Shown: positions 1 through 9,344, counted from the first letter of the stretch. The stretch is 47,915 nucleotides of DNA from Tannerella sp. (GCA_031285685.1 JAITVS010000423.1:1-47915); one strand, 5' to 3'. The notes: generated by a model from the sequence alone, not told the origin. Numbers and translations are program-made.

Positions 1-263
1 ACTTTGCTTAACAGGTTTGACACAACTGTCTCAAGTTGGAAAGCGTTTAACTATATTGCATTTATGGTAATTCTTCTCAACAAAATAAATAAAAATGAAA
101 AGTCAAGATGACTTCAATAAATTTGTATATATACGTTGCAAATGTATTAAGAATAGAATCGATCTATATATCCGGTTCACCCGATAATATAACAATCCGA
201 AAAACATTATGTATTCTAAAATGAAAACTTAAATATCACATCTTCCTAAAAGTTCATCCGGGA
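1..263. other. AT-rich intergenic edge, no gene recognised
   Basis: No open frame with coding character is visible on either strand in these first 263 bases. The stretch is AT-rich and lies downstream, in the direction of transcription, of the broken GH95 remnant. No convincing hairpin terminator was seen. It could hold more decayed sequence of the lost GH95 copy, but I cannot recognise any. Confidence 0.5.
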
Positions 264-707
264 TTATTGCAATTGAAAAATATCACCCTTTTTCATATCA
301 ATAGTAACCATGCCATCTGTCGATACTATATTCACGGAAGTATTATTTAGTTTAGCCGAGAGGTCTCCCTGCATATTTTCCGGAAGCTTTAAACGAAAAG
401 AATGGTCGGTTTTAGCTTTAAGTGTAACTATTTGCAACACTCCGTCTGTCCACGAAGCAGATACTTCTCCGCCGCCGTTAGACATATTTACACCTTTCTG
501 CATGCAAGGTTTCAGCAGATCCACCAACAACTTGAATGCATGTTCTCCGTCATGCAACCTGGCCCAGAAACTCACTTTCCAGCCCATAGACCAACCAATG
601 CTCTGATCACCGCGTACAGTCGGGAGGGGAATACTATCAACGTCAGGCGAATATCCCTGAATGACATTCGCCCTCATATATTTAGCCAATATTTTTCTTT
701 CTGATAA
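264..707 (-). pseudogene. Remnant of a GH95 alpha-L-fucosidase gene (3' part, internal 60-codon deletion)
   Basis: The frame starts directly after the fimbrillin stop codon and has no ATG that would give a GH95 start; only an internal TTG at 687-689 allows the 141-residue reading. From the RGDQSIGWSMGWKV motif on, the protein matches the last quarter of the intact GH95 enzyme encoded at 2706-5219. It keeps WARLHDGEHAFK and CMQKGVNMSNGGG, then jumps straight to EVSASWTDGVLQIV. The intact enzyme has 60 further residues at that point, including the FQIDGNFG motif with the catalytic aspartate. The first 30 or so residues have no counterpart in GH95. The last 40 residues are diverged from the intact gene, so this was a paralogous copy and not a simple duplicate. 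About 85 % of the gene is missing and no activity is expected. Confidence 0.85.
388..614 (-). repeat. GH95-derived direct repeat, copy A
   Basis: These 227 bases align with 2833-3239 inside the intact GH95 gene, with about 12 mismatches counted by eye (roughly 95 % identity). The only gap is a 180-base segment absent here. Identity falls sharply on both sides. Both copies have the same orientation and lie on either side of the fimbrillin gene at 708-2600. Confidence 0.85.
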
Positions 708-2600
708 TCACCACACGGTATCATCTGCCGTTTCACGCTGTTCCACCACATGCCATGGAGCAACCCTTATAGACACCGTTATAAAAGTTGGACTTGTATC
801 ACAACATATAGGAGTCACTACTTTATATTTACTCACAATCTCATGAGGGTTTGCAATACCCGGACCGGCAAAACTATCAACAATTATATTATAAAAATGA
901 TTTCGTCGTACCAAGACCATATTAGCCGCTTCAACAGCCTCGTTGTCTTGTACCCATATGCGATAAAAACAGATTCCCTGATAATACTTTTGTAATTCAC
1001 CTAAGTATTCCCACGCTGCAAGTAATTGCTCCATTTCAGCATCAGAAAGGCTTACCCTTTCTCTATATTTTAAATAATCAACAAGTGTGTTAAGTCCCCA
1101 GAAAAAGTAGCCTTCTTCTCTGTTTTTCAAATAATATAATGTATCCGTAGCAGTTCCATTCGATGTATAAGCAGGAACCGTATTTGAACCTGCAACTATA
1201 GTTGTTGCACCCACATCATTAACCGCTGTAATGATTCTATCCGGATTATATTTAGCTGCAAAGACAACATAAGTAGAATAAAAGGCGAATGTTTCTTTGT
1301 TATTATTTTCCGGAATAATCACATAATCGTCTACTCCAAATGAAGGAGTAGCTTGTTGTCTGTATGCAATATTCGGACTCGAGTTAATAGTTGCAACAAC
1401 AGCATCTACTGTTGTTCGACTTCCGGGATAACCTGTTAAATCATATGCTCCATAGATACGACTATTATCCATAAAACGACGCCATTGCATCAATCCTAAA
1501 GATTCATTTTCATAGATTCCTTCACGAAAATCGTATGCAGCCGATTTAACTATATTTCCATCAAATTGCTGGAAAGGATATGTCGCTTTAGCAATGTTTC
1601 CCACAGCAAATTTAGGATTGGTATATATGGAACTATTGCCCAACTGCAAATCAACTTGCCCTTTATTAGTTCCGGAACCGGCAGACGCAAGCGCATTCGG
1701 ATTAACACTTAAAGCAATTTTTGCTACAGCGCGTTGTAAGTTTATAACAAATGCATTTTTAAACAAGTCCGAAGGAGTTGCCGAGCGAGACTCAGCCGGC
1801 GATACCATTCGCACCAAAAAGGTGCATGTAGATGAATTAGTGTTTAAACCAGCATTATCATCATTCCCATCCCAATTCGTCATTAAGAAGGCGCTCATAC
1901 TATTCTGACTTCCGTTTCCTGTAAGAACTCCATTACTCGTGTTGCCCCGGCCTGTAAGAGCAAGTATCAACCCATCCGCAGATGCTCCGGCAGTTGGCAA
2001 AGAAGGGGTACCAGTAGTTACCAAGGATGTATTGTTGAAATCATTGATATAAGTAGTCCCACCTGTTGAAACAATTAAAGCATTCACTGTATCTGCAAAT
2101 GACGTACCCTCAGCACCTTCATACGATTCTGCAATACCCGGATCAACTTCCGTATTTTGTACTTGCTTATCTGTATTGCCATAAATCAATATCGAACTGG
2201 TATTACCTGTAGGCTTAACACTTACCGGATTTCCAACATTCGTTGCAACATATATTTTTTTTACACCTGTTCTACATTTTATAGTAATCTTGCCACCACT
2301 TCCTGTTGCGGCATTTGTGTACATCGGCACAGCCGCCAAATAAGCTAATGCCTCCGGCTCTCCATCCGTCTTATAAATCGCAATAAATGCATCTGAGATG
2401 GTATTTTCATTTCCACTACCCTCCACTTCGCTTAATCCTCCATAAGTGGAATTAAAACCCCCGACAGGATTTAAAAAGAAAGTCGCATATGATATATCAT
2501 CAACATCTTTTTCCGGAACAACACCTGTGTTCACGATACTATCAGTACACCCCAATAAAGTAACACCCAATAATCCTAAGCTCAATACTTTTTTCTTCAT
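708..2600 (-). CDS. Mfa1-type fimbrillin (type V pilus major-subunit-like lipoprotein), second copy
   Basis: The 630-residue protein begins with a lipoprotein signal (MKKKVLSLGLLGVTLLGC, lipid Cys18). It resembles the 628-residue fimbrillin encoded at 13466-15352 along its length. Shared features are a TFFLNP/FAFNLQ start, an 'IYKTDGEPEALAYLA' block, 'RAVAKIALSV', and near the end 'YYQGICFYRIW', 'NMVLVRRNHFY' and 'GPGI'. These are hallmarks of the Mfa1 major fimbrillin family, whose members are exported as lipoproteins and polymerise at the cell surface after proteolytic removal of the N-terminal strand. The gene sits alone behind its own promoter (2640-2671), with no Mfa2-type anchor beside it. 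It is flanked on both sides by GH95 sequence in direct orientation. It could be an alternative shaft subunit for the pilus encoded at 7158-18029. Family assignment is firm; the role is inferred. Confidence 0.85.
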   Translation of the reverse strand: MKKKVLSLGLLGVTLLGCTDSIVNTGVVPEKDVDDISYATFFLNPVGGFNSTYGGLSEVEGSGNENTISDAFIAIYKTDGEPEALAYLAAVPMYTNAATGSGGKITIKCRTGVKKIYVATNVGNPVSVKPTGNTSSILIYGNTDKQVQNTEVDPGIAESYEGAEGTSFADTVNALIVSTGGTTYINDFNNTSLVTTGTPSLPTAGASADGLILALTGRGNTSNGVLTGNGSQNSMSAFLMTNWDGNDDNAGLNTNSSTCTFLVRMVSPAESRSATPSDLFKNAFVINLQRAVAKIALSVNPNALASAGSGTNKGQVDLQLGNSSIYTNPKFAVGNIAKATYPFQQFDGNIVKSAAYDFREGIYENESLGLMQWRRFMDNSRIYGAYDLTGYPGSRTTVDAVVATINSSPNIAYRQQATPSFGVDDYVIIPENNNKETFAFYSTYVVFAAKYNPDRIITAVNDVGATTIVAGSNTVPAYTSNGTATDTLYYLKNREEGYFFWGLNTLVDYLKYRERVSLSDAEMEQLLAAWEYLGELQKYYQGICFYRIWVQDNEAVEAANMVLVRRNHFYNIIVDSFAGPGIANPHEIVSKYKVVTPICCDTSPTFITVSIRVAPWHVVEQRETADDTVW

Positions 2601-2639
2601 ACCCCTTGTTTTTTATTTGTGTTTTTTTATATATATTTG

Positions 2640-2671
2640 CAAATATAATCTCGATTAACATAATATGCAAA
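2640..2671 (-). promoter_or_regulatory. Bacteroidetes-type promoter for the second fimbrillin gene
   Basis: Read on the minus strand, TTTG (2668-2671) is followed after 20 bases by TATATTTG (2640-2647). This matches the Bacteroidetes -33/-7 consensus TTTG-N19-21-TAnnTTTG. Transcription would start about 30 bases before the ATG at 2600, so this fimbrillin can be transcribed independently of the GH95 gene upstream. Confidence 0.75.
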
Positions 2672-2705
2672 TATTTAGTTATTTTTCTTAAAAACCATCT
2701 GTTGG

Positions 2706-5219
2706 TTACTTTTTTTCAATAATCAGTGTATCATCTTTCTTCATCTCAACAAAAAACATTCCTTTTGCAAATGTCAAATCCACGGATGCATGGTTAAGTC
2801 TGGCCGAAGCGGTTTGCATTTCAAGCGGTAGTTTTAAACGAAAAGAATGGTCGGTTTTAGCTTTAAGTGTAACTATTTGCAATACTCCGTCTGTCCACGA
2901 AGCAGATACTTCTCCGCCACCCTGCACGCACAATCCCTCGAAATGACCGGTATTCCAGGCAACGGGAAGCGCCGGGAGCAGTTCGATAAATCCATTCTGA
3001 CTCTGTATCAGCATCTCGGCTATGCCTGCGGCTCCGCCGAAGTTACCGTCAATCTGGAACGGCGGATGTGCGCAAAACAAATTGGGATATGTTCCGCCAC
3101 CGTTAGACATATTTACACCTTTCTGCATGCAAGGTCTCAGCAGATCTGCCAATAGCTTGAATGCATGTTCTCCGTCATGCAGCCTGGCCCAGAAATTCAC
3201 TTTCCAGCCCATTGACCAACCGGTGCTCTGATCACCGCGCGCAATCAAACTTTTACGTGCTGCCTCAGCCAGTTCCGGAGTGCTCGCAACTGAAATTTCA
3301 TTGGACGGATAAAGACCATAAAGATGCGAAACATGACGATGGGTAGGCTCCGCCTCTGTAAACGGCTCAAGCCATTCCATAATACGGCCGTCCTCTCCTA
3401 CGGTCGTAGGCATCAGGCGGGCGCGTTTCTGAGCCAGAGTATCGGCAAAATCCATATCCAGACCGAGTATCGAAGCAGCCTCTATCGTATTTGTAAACAA
3501 CTCTCTCAGGATCTGGTTATCCATTGTCGAACCGGCACAGATACTGACACGCTTATCATCGGGCATCACAAAAGCATTCTCCGGCGAAGTAGTAGGAGCC
3601 GTTACCAGATAATTATTCCGGGGATCCTCAACCAGCATATCCACAAAAAATAAGGCGGCTTCTTTCATTACAGGATAAACATCCGCAAGATACTCTTTAT
3701 CCAGAGTAAACTGATAATGTTGGTAGAGATGCTCGCACAGCCATGCGGCCGACGTATTCGTAGCTCCCCATGACGGATGTTCTCCCGGAGCTGTAAATTC
3801 CCATACATTACCAAGTATATGGGTTACCCATCCGCGGGCGTCATAAAAGGCTTTGGCCGTCCCCCGCCCGCTTTCGACCTGCTGTTTTGTCCATTCTGCC
3901 AAAGGCAGGTGCAACTCCGGCAGGTTCCCCGTCTCCGCAGGCCACAAATTCATCTGCAAATTTATATTCAGGTGATAATCCCCGTTCCAGGGCGTATTGA
4001 TCGTATTACACCATAATCCCTGCAAATTAGGCGGCAACAATCCCGGGCGTGTCGAAGAAATAAGAAGATAGCGTCCGAACTGGTAGTAAAGGGCTAATAA
4101 GGATGGATCATTTTTATCTTGTTGGAATAATTCCAGACGCTTGTTGACAGGCATCTGTTCTTTTTCTTCCACATGTCCGAAATCAACGCTGGCGCGCGCG
4201 AATAATTCACGGTAAGCATCCGTATGTTCTTTTTTCATTGCGGAATAGCTTTTTCCCTCAACTGCAGCAAATTGAGATTTTAATTGTGCCTCCGGATCTT
4301 TATCAAAATAATCCGTTACCATCCCGATAAGGATAATCGCTTCGGATGCCCCGTCAACAGCTAATGATTCACCGTCACCACCGGCTTTCAGAGTTCCGCC
4401 CTCAGGCAGTAATACACATACCTGCGCCTTATAATGCATACCTTGTGGCTCCATGTTATCTTCACCTTCCGTTCCCGAAAGCAAACGGCCGGAAAACAAA
4501 AGGTATAGATTCTCACCGTCAGAAACACTGCATCCGGTATCAAAGCGAGGATCAGGTACATTTGATTTACGGTTCATCCCGATAGCAAAATTCAATGATT
4601 TGGCCTTATCTGCCGTCAGACGGATAACGCCCAGGTCGGAAGCAAACGAAGTAAAAGATTCACGATGATAGGTAATATTTCCACGTTTATAGGAGACGGT
4701 AGCCAGGGCATTATCTAATTGCAGTTCTCTGCGATAATCCGCAATACCGGTCGCCGGCCCTTCTTCCGGATATAAATAATCGATGACCAGGTTTCCGAAT
4801 AACTGGTACGCACCATAAGGTTTTGCATAGCCATGTCCACGTCCGCTGCCTTCACCTTTACACACAAATGTTTTATACATCAGCGCCTGGGCCTCATCAT
4901 TTTTGCCGGCAAAAAGCAAACGGCGTATTTCCGGTAGCGACTTCCGCGCCTCCGGATTATCGGTATCCTGCTTACTGCCGGACCACATGGAGATCTCGTT
5001 CAATACATAGGTTTCTTTTTCGGTTCCTCCGTCAGGCATCATACCGATCCGTCCGTTTCCCAACGGGAATGTTTCCTCCCAGACAGAGGCAGGTTGATCA
5101 AAATGATAAGCCATCGAAGCATCGGAGCTATTTGTATCAGATGCCACAGTATTACAGCCTGAAAAAAAAAGGCATGCCACTGTAAACATAAATCCGGAAA
5201 GTAAATTGATTGATTTCAT
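2706..5219 (-). CDS. GH95 alpha-L-fucosidase/alpha-L-galactosidase lipoprotein
   Basis: The 837-residue protein has a lipoprotein signal (Cys22 after CLFFSG), so it is probably attached to the periplasmic or outer face of the outer membrane. It then shows the GH95 layout: an N-terminal beta-sandwich (about 37-330, 'PLGNGRIGMM', 'LNEISMWSG'), an (alpha/alpha)6 barrel (about 370-700) and a C-terminal beta domain. Residues corresponding to the catalytic set of Bifidobacterium AfcA are present: Asn418 and Asn420 in HLNINLQMN, Glu547 in TTSPENAF, and Asp724 in FQIDGNFG. GH95 enzymes remove alpha-1,2-linked L-fucose (some act on L-galactose) from host glycans or plant polysaccharides by inversion. 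The length is normal for the family. No SusC/D pair or other glycan-uptake gene lies nearby. It follows the ABC exporter with a 66-base gap. Confidence 0.93.
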   Translation of the reverse strand: MKSINLLSGFMFTVACLFFSGCNTVASDTNSSDASMAYHFDQPASVWEETFPLGNGRIGMMPDGGTEKETYVLNEISMWSGSKQDTDNPEARKSLPEIRRLLFAGKNDEAQALMYKTFVCKGEGSGRGHGYAKPYGAYQLFGNLVIDYLYPEEGPATGIADYRRELQLDNALATVSYKRGNITYHRESFTSFASDLGVIRLTADKAKSLNFAIGMNRKSNVPDPRFDTGCSVSDGENLYLLFSGRLLSGTEGEDNMEPQGMHYKAQVCVLLPEGGTLKAGGDGESLAVDGASEAIILIGMVTDYFDKDPEAQLKSQFAAVEGKSYSAMKKEHTDAYRELFARASVDFGHVEEKEQMPVNKRLELFQQDKNDPSLLALYYQFGRYLLISSTRPGLLPPNLQGLWCNTINTPWNGDYHLNINLQMNLWPAETGNLPELHLPLAEWTKQQVESGRGTAKAFYDARGWVTHILGNVWEFTAPGEHPSWGATNTSAAWLCEHLYQHYQFTLDKEYLADVYPVMKEAALFFVDMLVEDPRNNYLVTAPTTSPENAFVMPDDKRVSICAGSTMDNQILRELFTNTIEAASILGLDMDFADTLAQKRARLMPTTVGEDGRIMEWLEPFTEAEPTHRHVSHLYGLYPSNEISVASTPELAEAARKSLIARGDQSTGWSMGWKVNFWARLHDGEHAFKLLADLLRPCMQKGVNMSNGGGTYPNLFCAHPPFQIDGNFGGAAGIAEMLIQSQNGFIELLPALPVAWNTGHFEGLCVQGGGEVSASWTDGVLQIVTLKAKTDHSFRLKLPLEMQTASARLNHASVDLTFAKGMFFVEMKKDDTLIIEKK
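2833..3239 (-). repeat. GH95-derived direct repeat, copy B (inside the intact gene)
   Basis: This is the partner of the tract at 388-614. It contains the extra 180 bases that are deleted in the remnant. The deleted segment is bounded in this copy by two CCGCCACC octamers at 2914-2921 and 3094-3101, exactly 180 bases apart, which marks the likely slip or recombination endpoints. Confidence 0.85.
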
Positions 5220-5285
5220 AAATAGGTGTGTTTTAAATAAGGTTCACAAAATAAAACAAAATTGTCGACAGCCAATTCCGTATCA

Positions 5286-7133
5286 TCAAAATTTCTGCAT
5301 ATCACACAGCCGTTTGTAATAGCCGTCCTTCAACAGCAACTCATCATGTTTTCCCCTTTCGACAATTTCCCCTTCATGCATCACACAGATCTCATCCGCA
5401 TTACGTATTGTAGAAAGGCGATGAGCGATCACGATCGTCGTGCGGTTCCGCATAAGGTTTTCAAGGGCCTCCTGTACAAGGCGCTCCGACTCCGTATCAA
5501 GGGCGGATGTCGCCTCATCGAGAATCAGAATAGGCGGGTTTTTCAAAATAGCGCGCGCAATGCTTATACGCTGCCGCTGGCCGCCGGAAAGTTTTCCTCC
5601 GCGGTCTCCGATATTCGTATCATACCCTTCTTCGGAAGCCATAATAAAATCATGCGCATTGGCAATACGGGCCGCTTCCTCTACTTCTTCATGGGTGGCT
5701 GACTCCACCCCGAAAGCGATATTATTGAAAAACGTATCATTGAAAAGGATTGCTTCCTGGTTCACATTCCCCATCAATCCCCGCAGATCGTATAAGGAAG
5801 CGTCGCGTATATCCGTATCGTCAATCGTGATACTTCCTTTTTCAATATCATAAAAACGGGGGAGCAAATCCACAAGCGTACTTTTTCCCGATCCGGACTG
5901 CCCCACAAGCGCGATCGTTTTCCCTTTATCAATACATAAATTGATACCCTTAAGCACCCATTCCTGATGGTAACGGAACCAGACATCCTTATATTCGATC
6001 GCATGGTTCAGCATTACCGGCTTCGGATCGACAGGAGATTGGATATTCGACTCGGCTTTTAAAATTTTGTCTACACGTTCCATGGAGGCAAGCCCTTTCT
6101 GTATGGCATAAGCAGCTTTACTCAGGTCTTTTGCCGGATTGATGATGCTATAGAAAATAACAAGGTAATAAATGAATGTAGAGGCGTCGATCGGGCTATT
6201 CTCACCAAGAATAAGGGTACCTCCGTACCATAATATCACAACAATGGTTGCCGTACCGAGGAATTCGCTCATCGGATGCGCCAGTTGCTGACGGCGGTAG
6301 ATACGGTTTGTCGTACGCCGGAAGGTCTCATTGGATTCCTCAAAACGCTGCTGGATCTTTTTTTCCGCATTAAACGCTTTAATGATCCGTAATCCGCTGA
6401 GTGTTTCTTCGATCTGGCTCATCAACGCTCCCCATTGGGACTGCCCTAAAAGGGATTTGCGTTTCAGCGTCTTTCCTACCTTACCCATAACATATCCGGC
6501 TACAGGCAACAGAATAAAGACAAACAACGTAAGCTGCCAGCTGATAATCAGCATTGCCGCCAGGTAAATAACAATCAGGATCGGATTTTTAAAAAGCATA
6601 TCCAGGGAACTCATGATAGAAGTCTCAATCTCGTTCACATCACCCGAAACCCGTGCAATAATATCGCCCTTACGTTCTTCCGAAAAGAATCCGAGAGGTA
6701 ACTCCGTAATCTTCTTATTGATCTGATTCCGGATATCACGTACAACACCGGTCCGTATCGGTATCATCGTAAAAAACGCCATATACATGGCCAGGACTTT
6801 AAGCAATGTCATGATAACCAGAAAGACCCCCAATACAATCAGGGTGTACGACCCGCCTTCTGTTTCTATAATCCCGGAAACATAAGAAAAAAAATTGTTT
6901 TTGATCAGATCAAAAGCGCCTTTCCAGGATTCCCACGAGCTGAAATCCAGATCCCAGGGCTGATAAGTATACACTTTGTCATCTGTTCTGAACAGGATAT
7001 TCAGGATCGGGATGATCAATGCAAACGAAAAAATATTCAGTATCGCCGAAAGGATATTAAATATAATATTGAGCACCATATATTTCTTATACGGCGGCAC
7101 AAATCGTCTCAACAAACGGATAAAATCCTTCAT
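5286..7133 (-). CDS. ABC exporter, fused permease and ATPase (MsbA/lipid-exporter type)
   Basis: This 615-residue half-transporter has a type IV ABC-exporter membrane domain (about 1-345, several hydrophobic segments such as 20-48, 98-122, 184-215 and 292-330). A nucleotide-binding domain follows (about 375-615) with Walker A GQSGSGKST (411-419), Q-loop Gln459, signature LSGGQ (515-519), Walker B ILILD plus catalytic Glu540 (535-540), and switch His571. Such proteins work as homodimers and export lipids, lipid A precursors, peptides or drugs across the inner membrane. It is close to the MsbA/HlyB-like group common in Bacteroidales, but the substrate cannot be read from sequence. It starts 24 bases after the stop of the fimbrial minor-subunit gene at 7158-9293, so it may be co-transcribed with it. 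Confidence 0.9.
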   Translation of the reverse strand: MKDFIRLLRRFVPPYKKYMVLNIIFNILSAILNIFSFALIIPILNILFRTDDKVYTYQPWDLDFSSWESWKGAFDLIKNNFFSYVSGIIETEGGSYTLIVLGVFLVIMTLLKVLAMYMAFFTMIPIRTGVVRDIRNQINKKITELPLGFFSEERKGDIIARVSGDVNEIETSIMSSLDMLFKNPILIVIYLAAMLIISWQLTLFVFILLPVAGYVMGKVGKTLKRKSLLGQSQWGALMSQIEETLSGLRIIKAFNAEKKIQQRFEESNETFRRTTNRIYRRQQLAHPMSEFLGTATIVVILWYGGTLILGENSPIDASTFIYYLVIFYSIINPAKDLSKAAYAIQKGLASMERVDKILKAESNIQSPVDPKPVMLNHAIEYKDVWFRYHQEWVLKGINLCIDKGKTIALVGQSGSGKSTLVDLLPRFYDIEKGSITIDDTDIRDASLYDLRGLMGNVNQEAILFNDTFFNNIAFGVESATHEEVEEAARIANAHDFIMASEEGYDTNIGDRGGKLSGGQRQRISIARAILKNPPILILDEATSALDTESERLVQEALENLMRNRTTIVIAHRLSTIRNADEICVMHEGEIVERGKHDELLLKDGYYKRLCDMQKF

Positions 7134-7157
7134 CTGCAGCTTAATTCGGAAATAACA

Positions 7158-9293
7158 TCAGGGATTAGCCATCTTCACACAACGGACAGGATAAGCATCC
7201 GCATTATCCCCGTAATCATCCTCGCTATACAACATATTACCTGATGTATAAATACGGTGAGAACCTCCGGATAATGTACTTCCGCCTATCTTGATCGGAG
7301 AACTTGTCCAGTAAATACACTTCCCGTCATCAGCATCCGTTCCCGAATACAACAACTGCGCGCCGTTGTTTCCGTTGAAAGAACTACGTCCCTGCCGCAT
7401 ACCTGCTGCAGGCCATACAGACACCACATTAGAGTAACTATACTGCCAATATCTATGATTACCATAATAAAACCATATAGAAGGTACCGGGGTGGAAGGA
7501 GTACTCAAATGAGCTTTATAATCACTATACGCATCATGCAATGTTTTCAAAGTATTTTTACCCGGCACTTTATAACCATACGGACAAGGATCCGTATCTG
7601 TTTTTTTGTTATCATCCCACAAATCAGGAATACTTACAGATAACCAATCTGCAGCTTCATTACTTGACAAACTACGGTTATTACTTATAAACCTCATCGG
7701 ATATTTCTTCGCCGTAGCGGTATCACCCGGTGTAGATTGAACGGCCCATTTTGCAACATTCGAATCAGTCCATGATACACCCGTACTGTTGACAATCGTA
7801 TTATTTCTTGCAACAGTAAATAAAGTCGCTGTTGTTTCATTCCTCGAACCGTCACTTCCAAAGAACGGATCCTTACGTCCCCATTGGTAAACGAATCCGA
7901 AATTATCAGTAGTCGCACCTGCCGACAAGGCTCCGATATTCCTGTCCAAAAAGACATTATTGTTATCATACTGCATATCCCGGGGTTTATCCGTTATCCA
8001 GACATGCCAGGTCCATAGGATATTATTGGCAGCATCCCGAAGGGCCAACACAACATTCCCTTCACTCAAAGCTCCTCCACCGGAACCTACACGAAACTGT
8101 ATTGTATCCGAAGCATACGAAATATTACTAATCAAATCTTCAATTTCAAACGAAGCTCCTCCTCCTGCTTTTGAGGCCCATAGCCATGTTGCATTATTTC
8201 CACCGGCAATTTGCTTTCCGGTCGGCGTTTTCGTCGAGATTTCATATATACCGGGTTCAGAAACCACATAACTATTTGCAGGCTCATCAACCAATGATTT
8301 TACTTCATAATCAGAAGATACATTATCTTTTGTGAGGACAATAGAATACGGTTTCAATTCATTACGAGATATTAGTCCTACATCACTAAATGTATGAATG
8401 GAACTGTAAGAAATTAAACCGGCGTCATCTTCTGTTTCCAGGCGAAGAACAAGCTTATCATCCGGAGAAATATTCAACGGAGGAATTACAGCCCAGATAA
8501 TAGCGGCATCAGTCTCATTTATTATTGCGCTGGTCGTAGCATTTCCGGTTATTTTTGACGCATATGAGGAAGAGAAATCCGGTGTAAAATCTCCCGAATA
8601 AGCAACTGACTTTAAATCCATCGTATACGAACCGGCTAATTTATATGACGATAGAGGAGTGAGGGTATCTGTTCTGTTCGATACATATATCTCAAAACTT
8701 TTCACCCGTTGATTTGTGAAACCTGTAAAATCAGCGCTTTTTGTTACATGAAAACGCAACAATGAAAAAACATTTCTAAACCCAAGGCGTGCCGTCTGAC
8801 TTCCAAAGCTTATAATTGAAGACTGAACCGATACCATTAACAACTGTGCATCCAATGATGCCTGCAAGTGCAATATATCTGACGAATTAGTTACAACCTG
8901 ATCCTGTTGAGACGACACGGCACCACTATAAACAGCACCGGAAAAGGCTGTCGATGAGTATGGAAAATAGCCGAAGCTATACGCATCGGTATAGCTTGTC
9001 GTTAATTCAATCTGCCCTCCTCCGCTTGTAAGTGAAAGCGGAATATTACTTTGGACGGCATTATTACCATTATATAAAAACAATCCGATCTGACTACTAC
9101 CCATCGTCGTTCGTCGGGCAAATTGAGTTAGTTCTATGGCAGTACTAACCTTATAAGTCTTTTTCTCACTCGGATCGGGATCGGGATCGGGATCCGGTTC
9201 TTTTACTATTTCAGCTACTTTTTCCGAAATACAACTATTCATAGTAACACCCAATATAAACAAGATGCTTAAAAACAAAAATATCTTTTTCAT
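7158..9293 (-). CDS. Fimbrial minor-subunit-like lipoprotein with C-terminal FISUMP-like domain
   Basis: The 711-residue protein has a lipoprotein signal (Cys21), a short acidic Pro-Asp repeat spacer (about 33-42), fimbrillin-like beta-rich modules (about 47-400), and a C-terminal domain from about 445. That last domain contains VFLDRNIGAL, YQWGRKDPF, DPCPYGYKVP, IYWTSS and YPVRCVK, a pattern resembling the FISUMP/Fib_succ_major family (C-type-lectin-like in appearance). The same domain ends the neighbouring protein encoded at 9534-12197. In Bacteroidales type V pilus loci, large subunits downstream of the anchor gene are accessory or tip proteins, so a tip adhesin role is plausible but inferred. 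A -7-type box at 9337-9344 could give it separate transcription. Confidence 0.75.
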   Translation of the reverse strand: MKKIFLFLSILFILGVTMNSCISEKVAEIVKEPDPDPDPDPSEKKTYKVSTAIELTQFARRTTMGSSQIGLFLYNGNNAVQSNIPLSLTSGGGQIELTTSYTDAYSFGYFPYSSTAFSGAVYSGAVSSQQDQVVTNSSDILHLQASLDAQLLMVSVQSSIISFGSQTARLGFRNVFSLLRFHVTKSADFTGFTNQRVKSFEIYVSNRTDTLTPLSSYKLAGSYTMDLKSVAYSGDFTPDFSSSYASKITGNATTSAIINETDAAIIWAVIPPLNISPDDKLVLRLETEDDAGLISYSSIHTFSDVGLISRNELKPYSIVLTKDNVSSDYEVKSLVDEPANSYVVSEPGIYEISTKTPTGKQIAGGNNATWLWASKAGGGASFEIEDLISNISYASDTIQFRVGSGGGALSEGNVVLALRDAANNILWTWHVWITDKPRDMQYDNNNVFLDRNIGALSAGATTDNFGFVYQWGRKDPFFGSDGSRNETTATLFTVARNNTIVNSTGVSWTDSNVAKWAVQSTPGDTATAKKYPMRFISNNRSLSSNEAADWLSVSIPDLWDDNKKTDTDPCPYGYKVPGKNTLKTLHDAYSDYKAHLSTPSTPVPSIWFYYGNHRYWQYSYSNVVSVWPAAGMRQGRSSFNGNNGAQLLYSGTDADDGKCIYWTSSPIKIGGSTLSGGSHRIYTSGNMLYSEDDYGDNADAYPVRCVKMANP
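9172..9195 (-). repeat. Hexanucleotide tandem repeat encoding a Pro-Asp spacer
   Basis: Three GGATCG units and one GGATCC unit stand in tandem on the plus strand and encode the alternating Pro-Asp stretch just after the lipid anchor of the minor-subunit protein. Six-base units keep the frame, so copy-number changes would only alter spacer length. Confidence 0.8.
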
Positions 9294-9336
9294 AATTTAT
9301 CCTCTTATTTTATGGCCAATAATAAGTAATGATAGG

Positions 9337-9344
9337 CAAAGATA
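9337..9344 (-). promoter_or_regulatory. Possible -7 promoter element (TATCTTTG) for the 711-residue subunit gene
   Basis: On the minus strand TATCTTTG matches the TAnnTTTG consensus and lies about 44 bases before the ATG at 9293. No good -33 TTTG lies at 19-21 bases, so this is a moderate call. The gene may also be reached by read-through from the upstream fimbrial genes. Confidence 0.4.

Noticed and set aside
9172-9195. Hexamer repeat considered as a phase-variation switch
   Set aside because: Units of six bases cannot change the frame and there are only four, so on/off switching is not expected; at most the spacer length varies.
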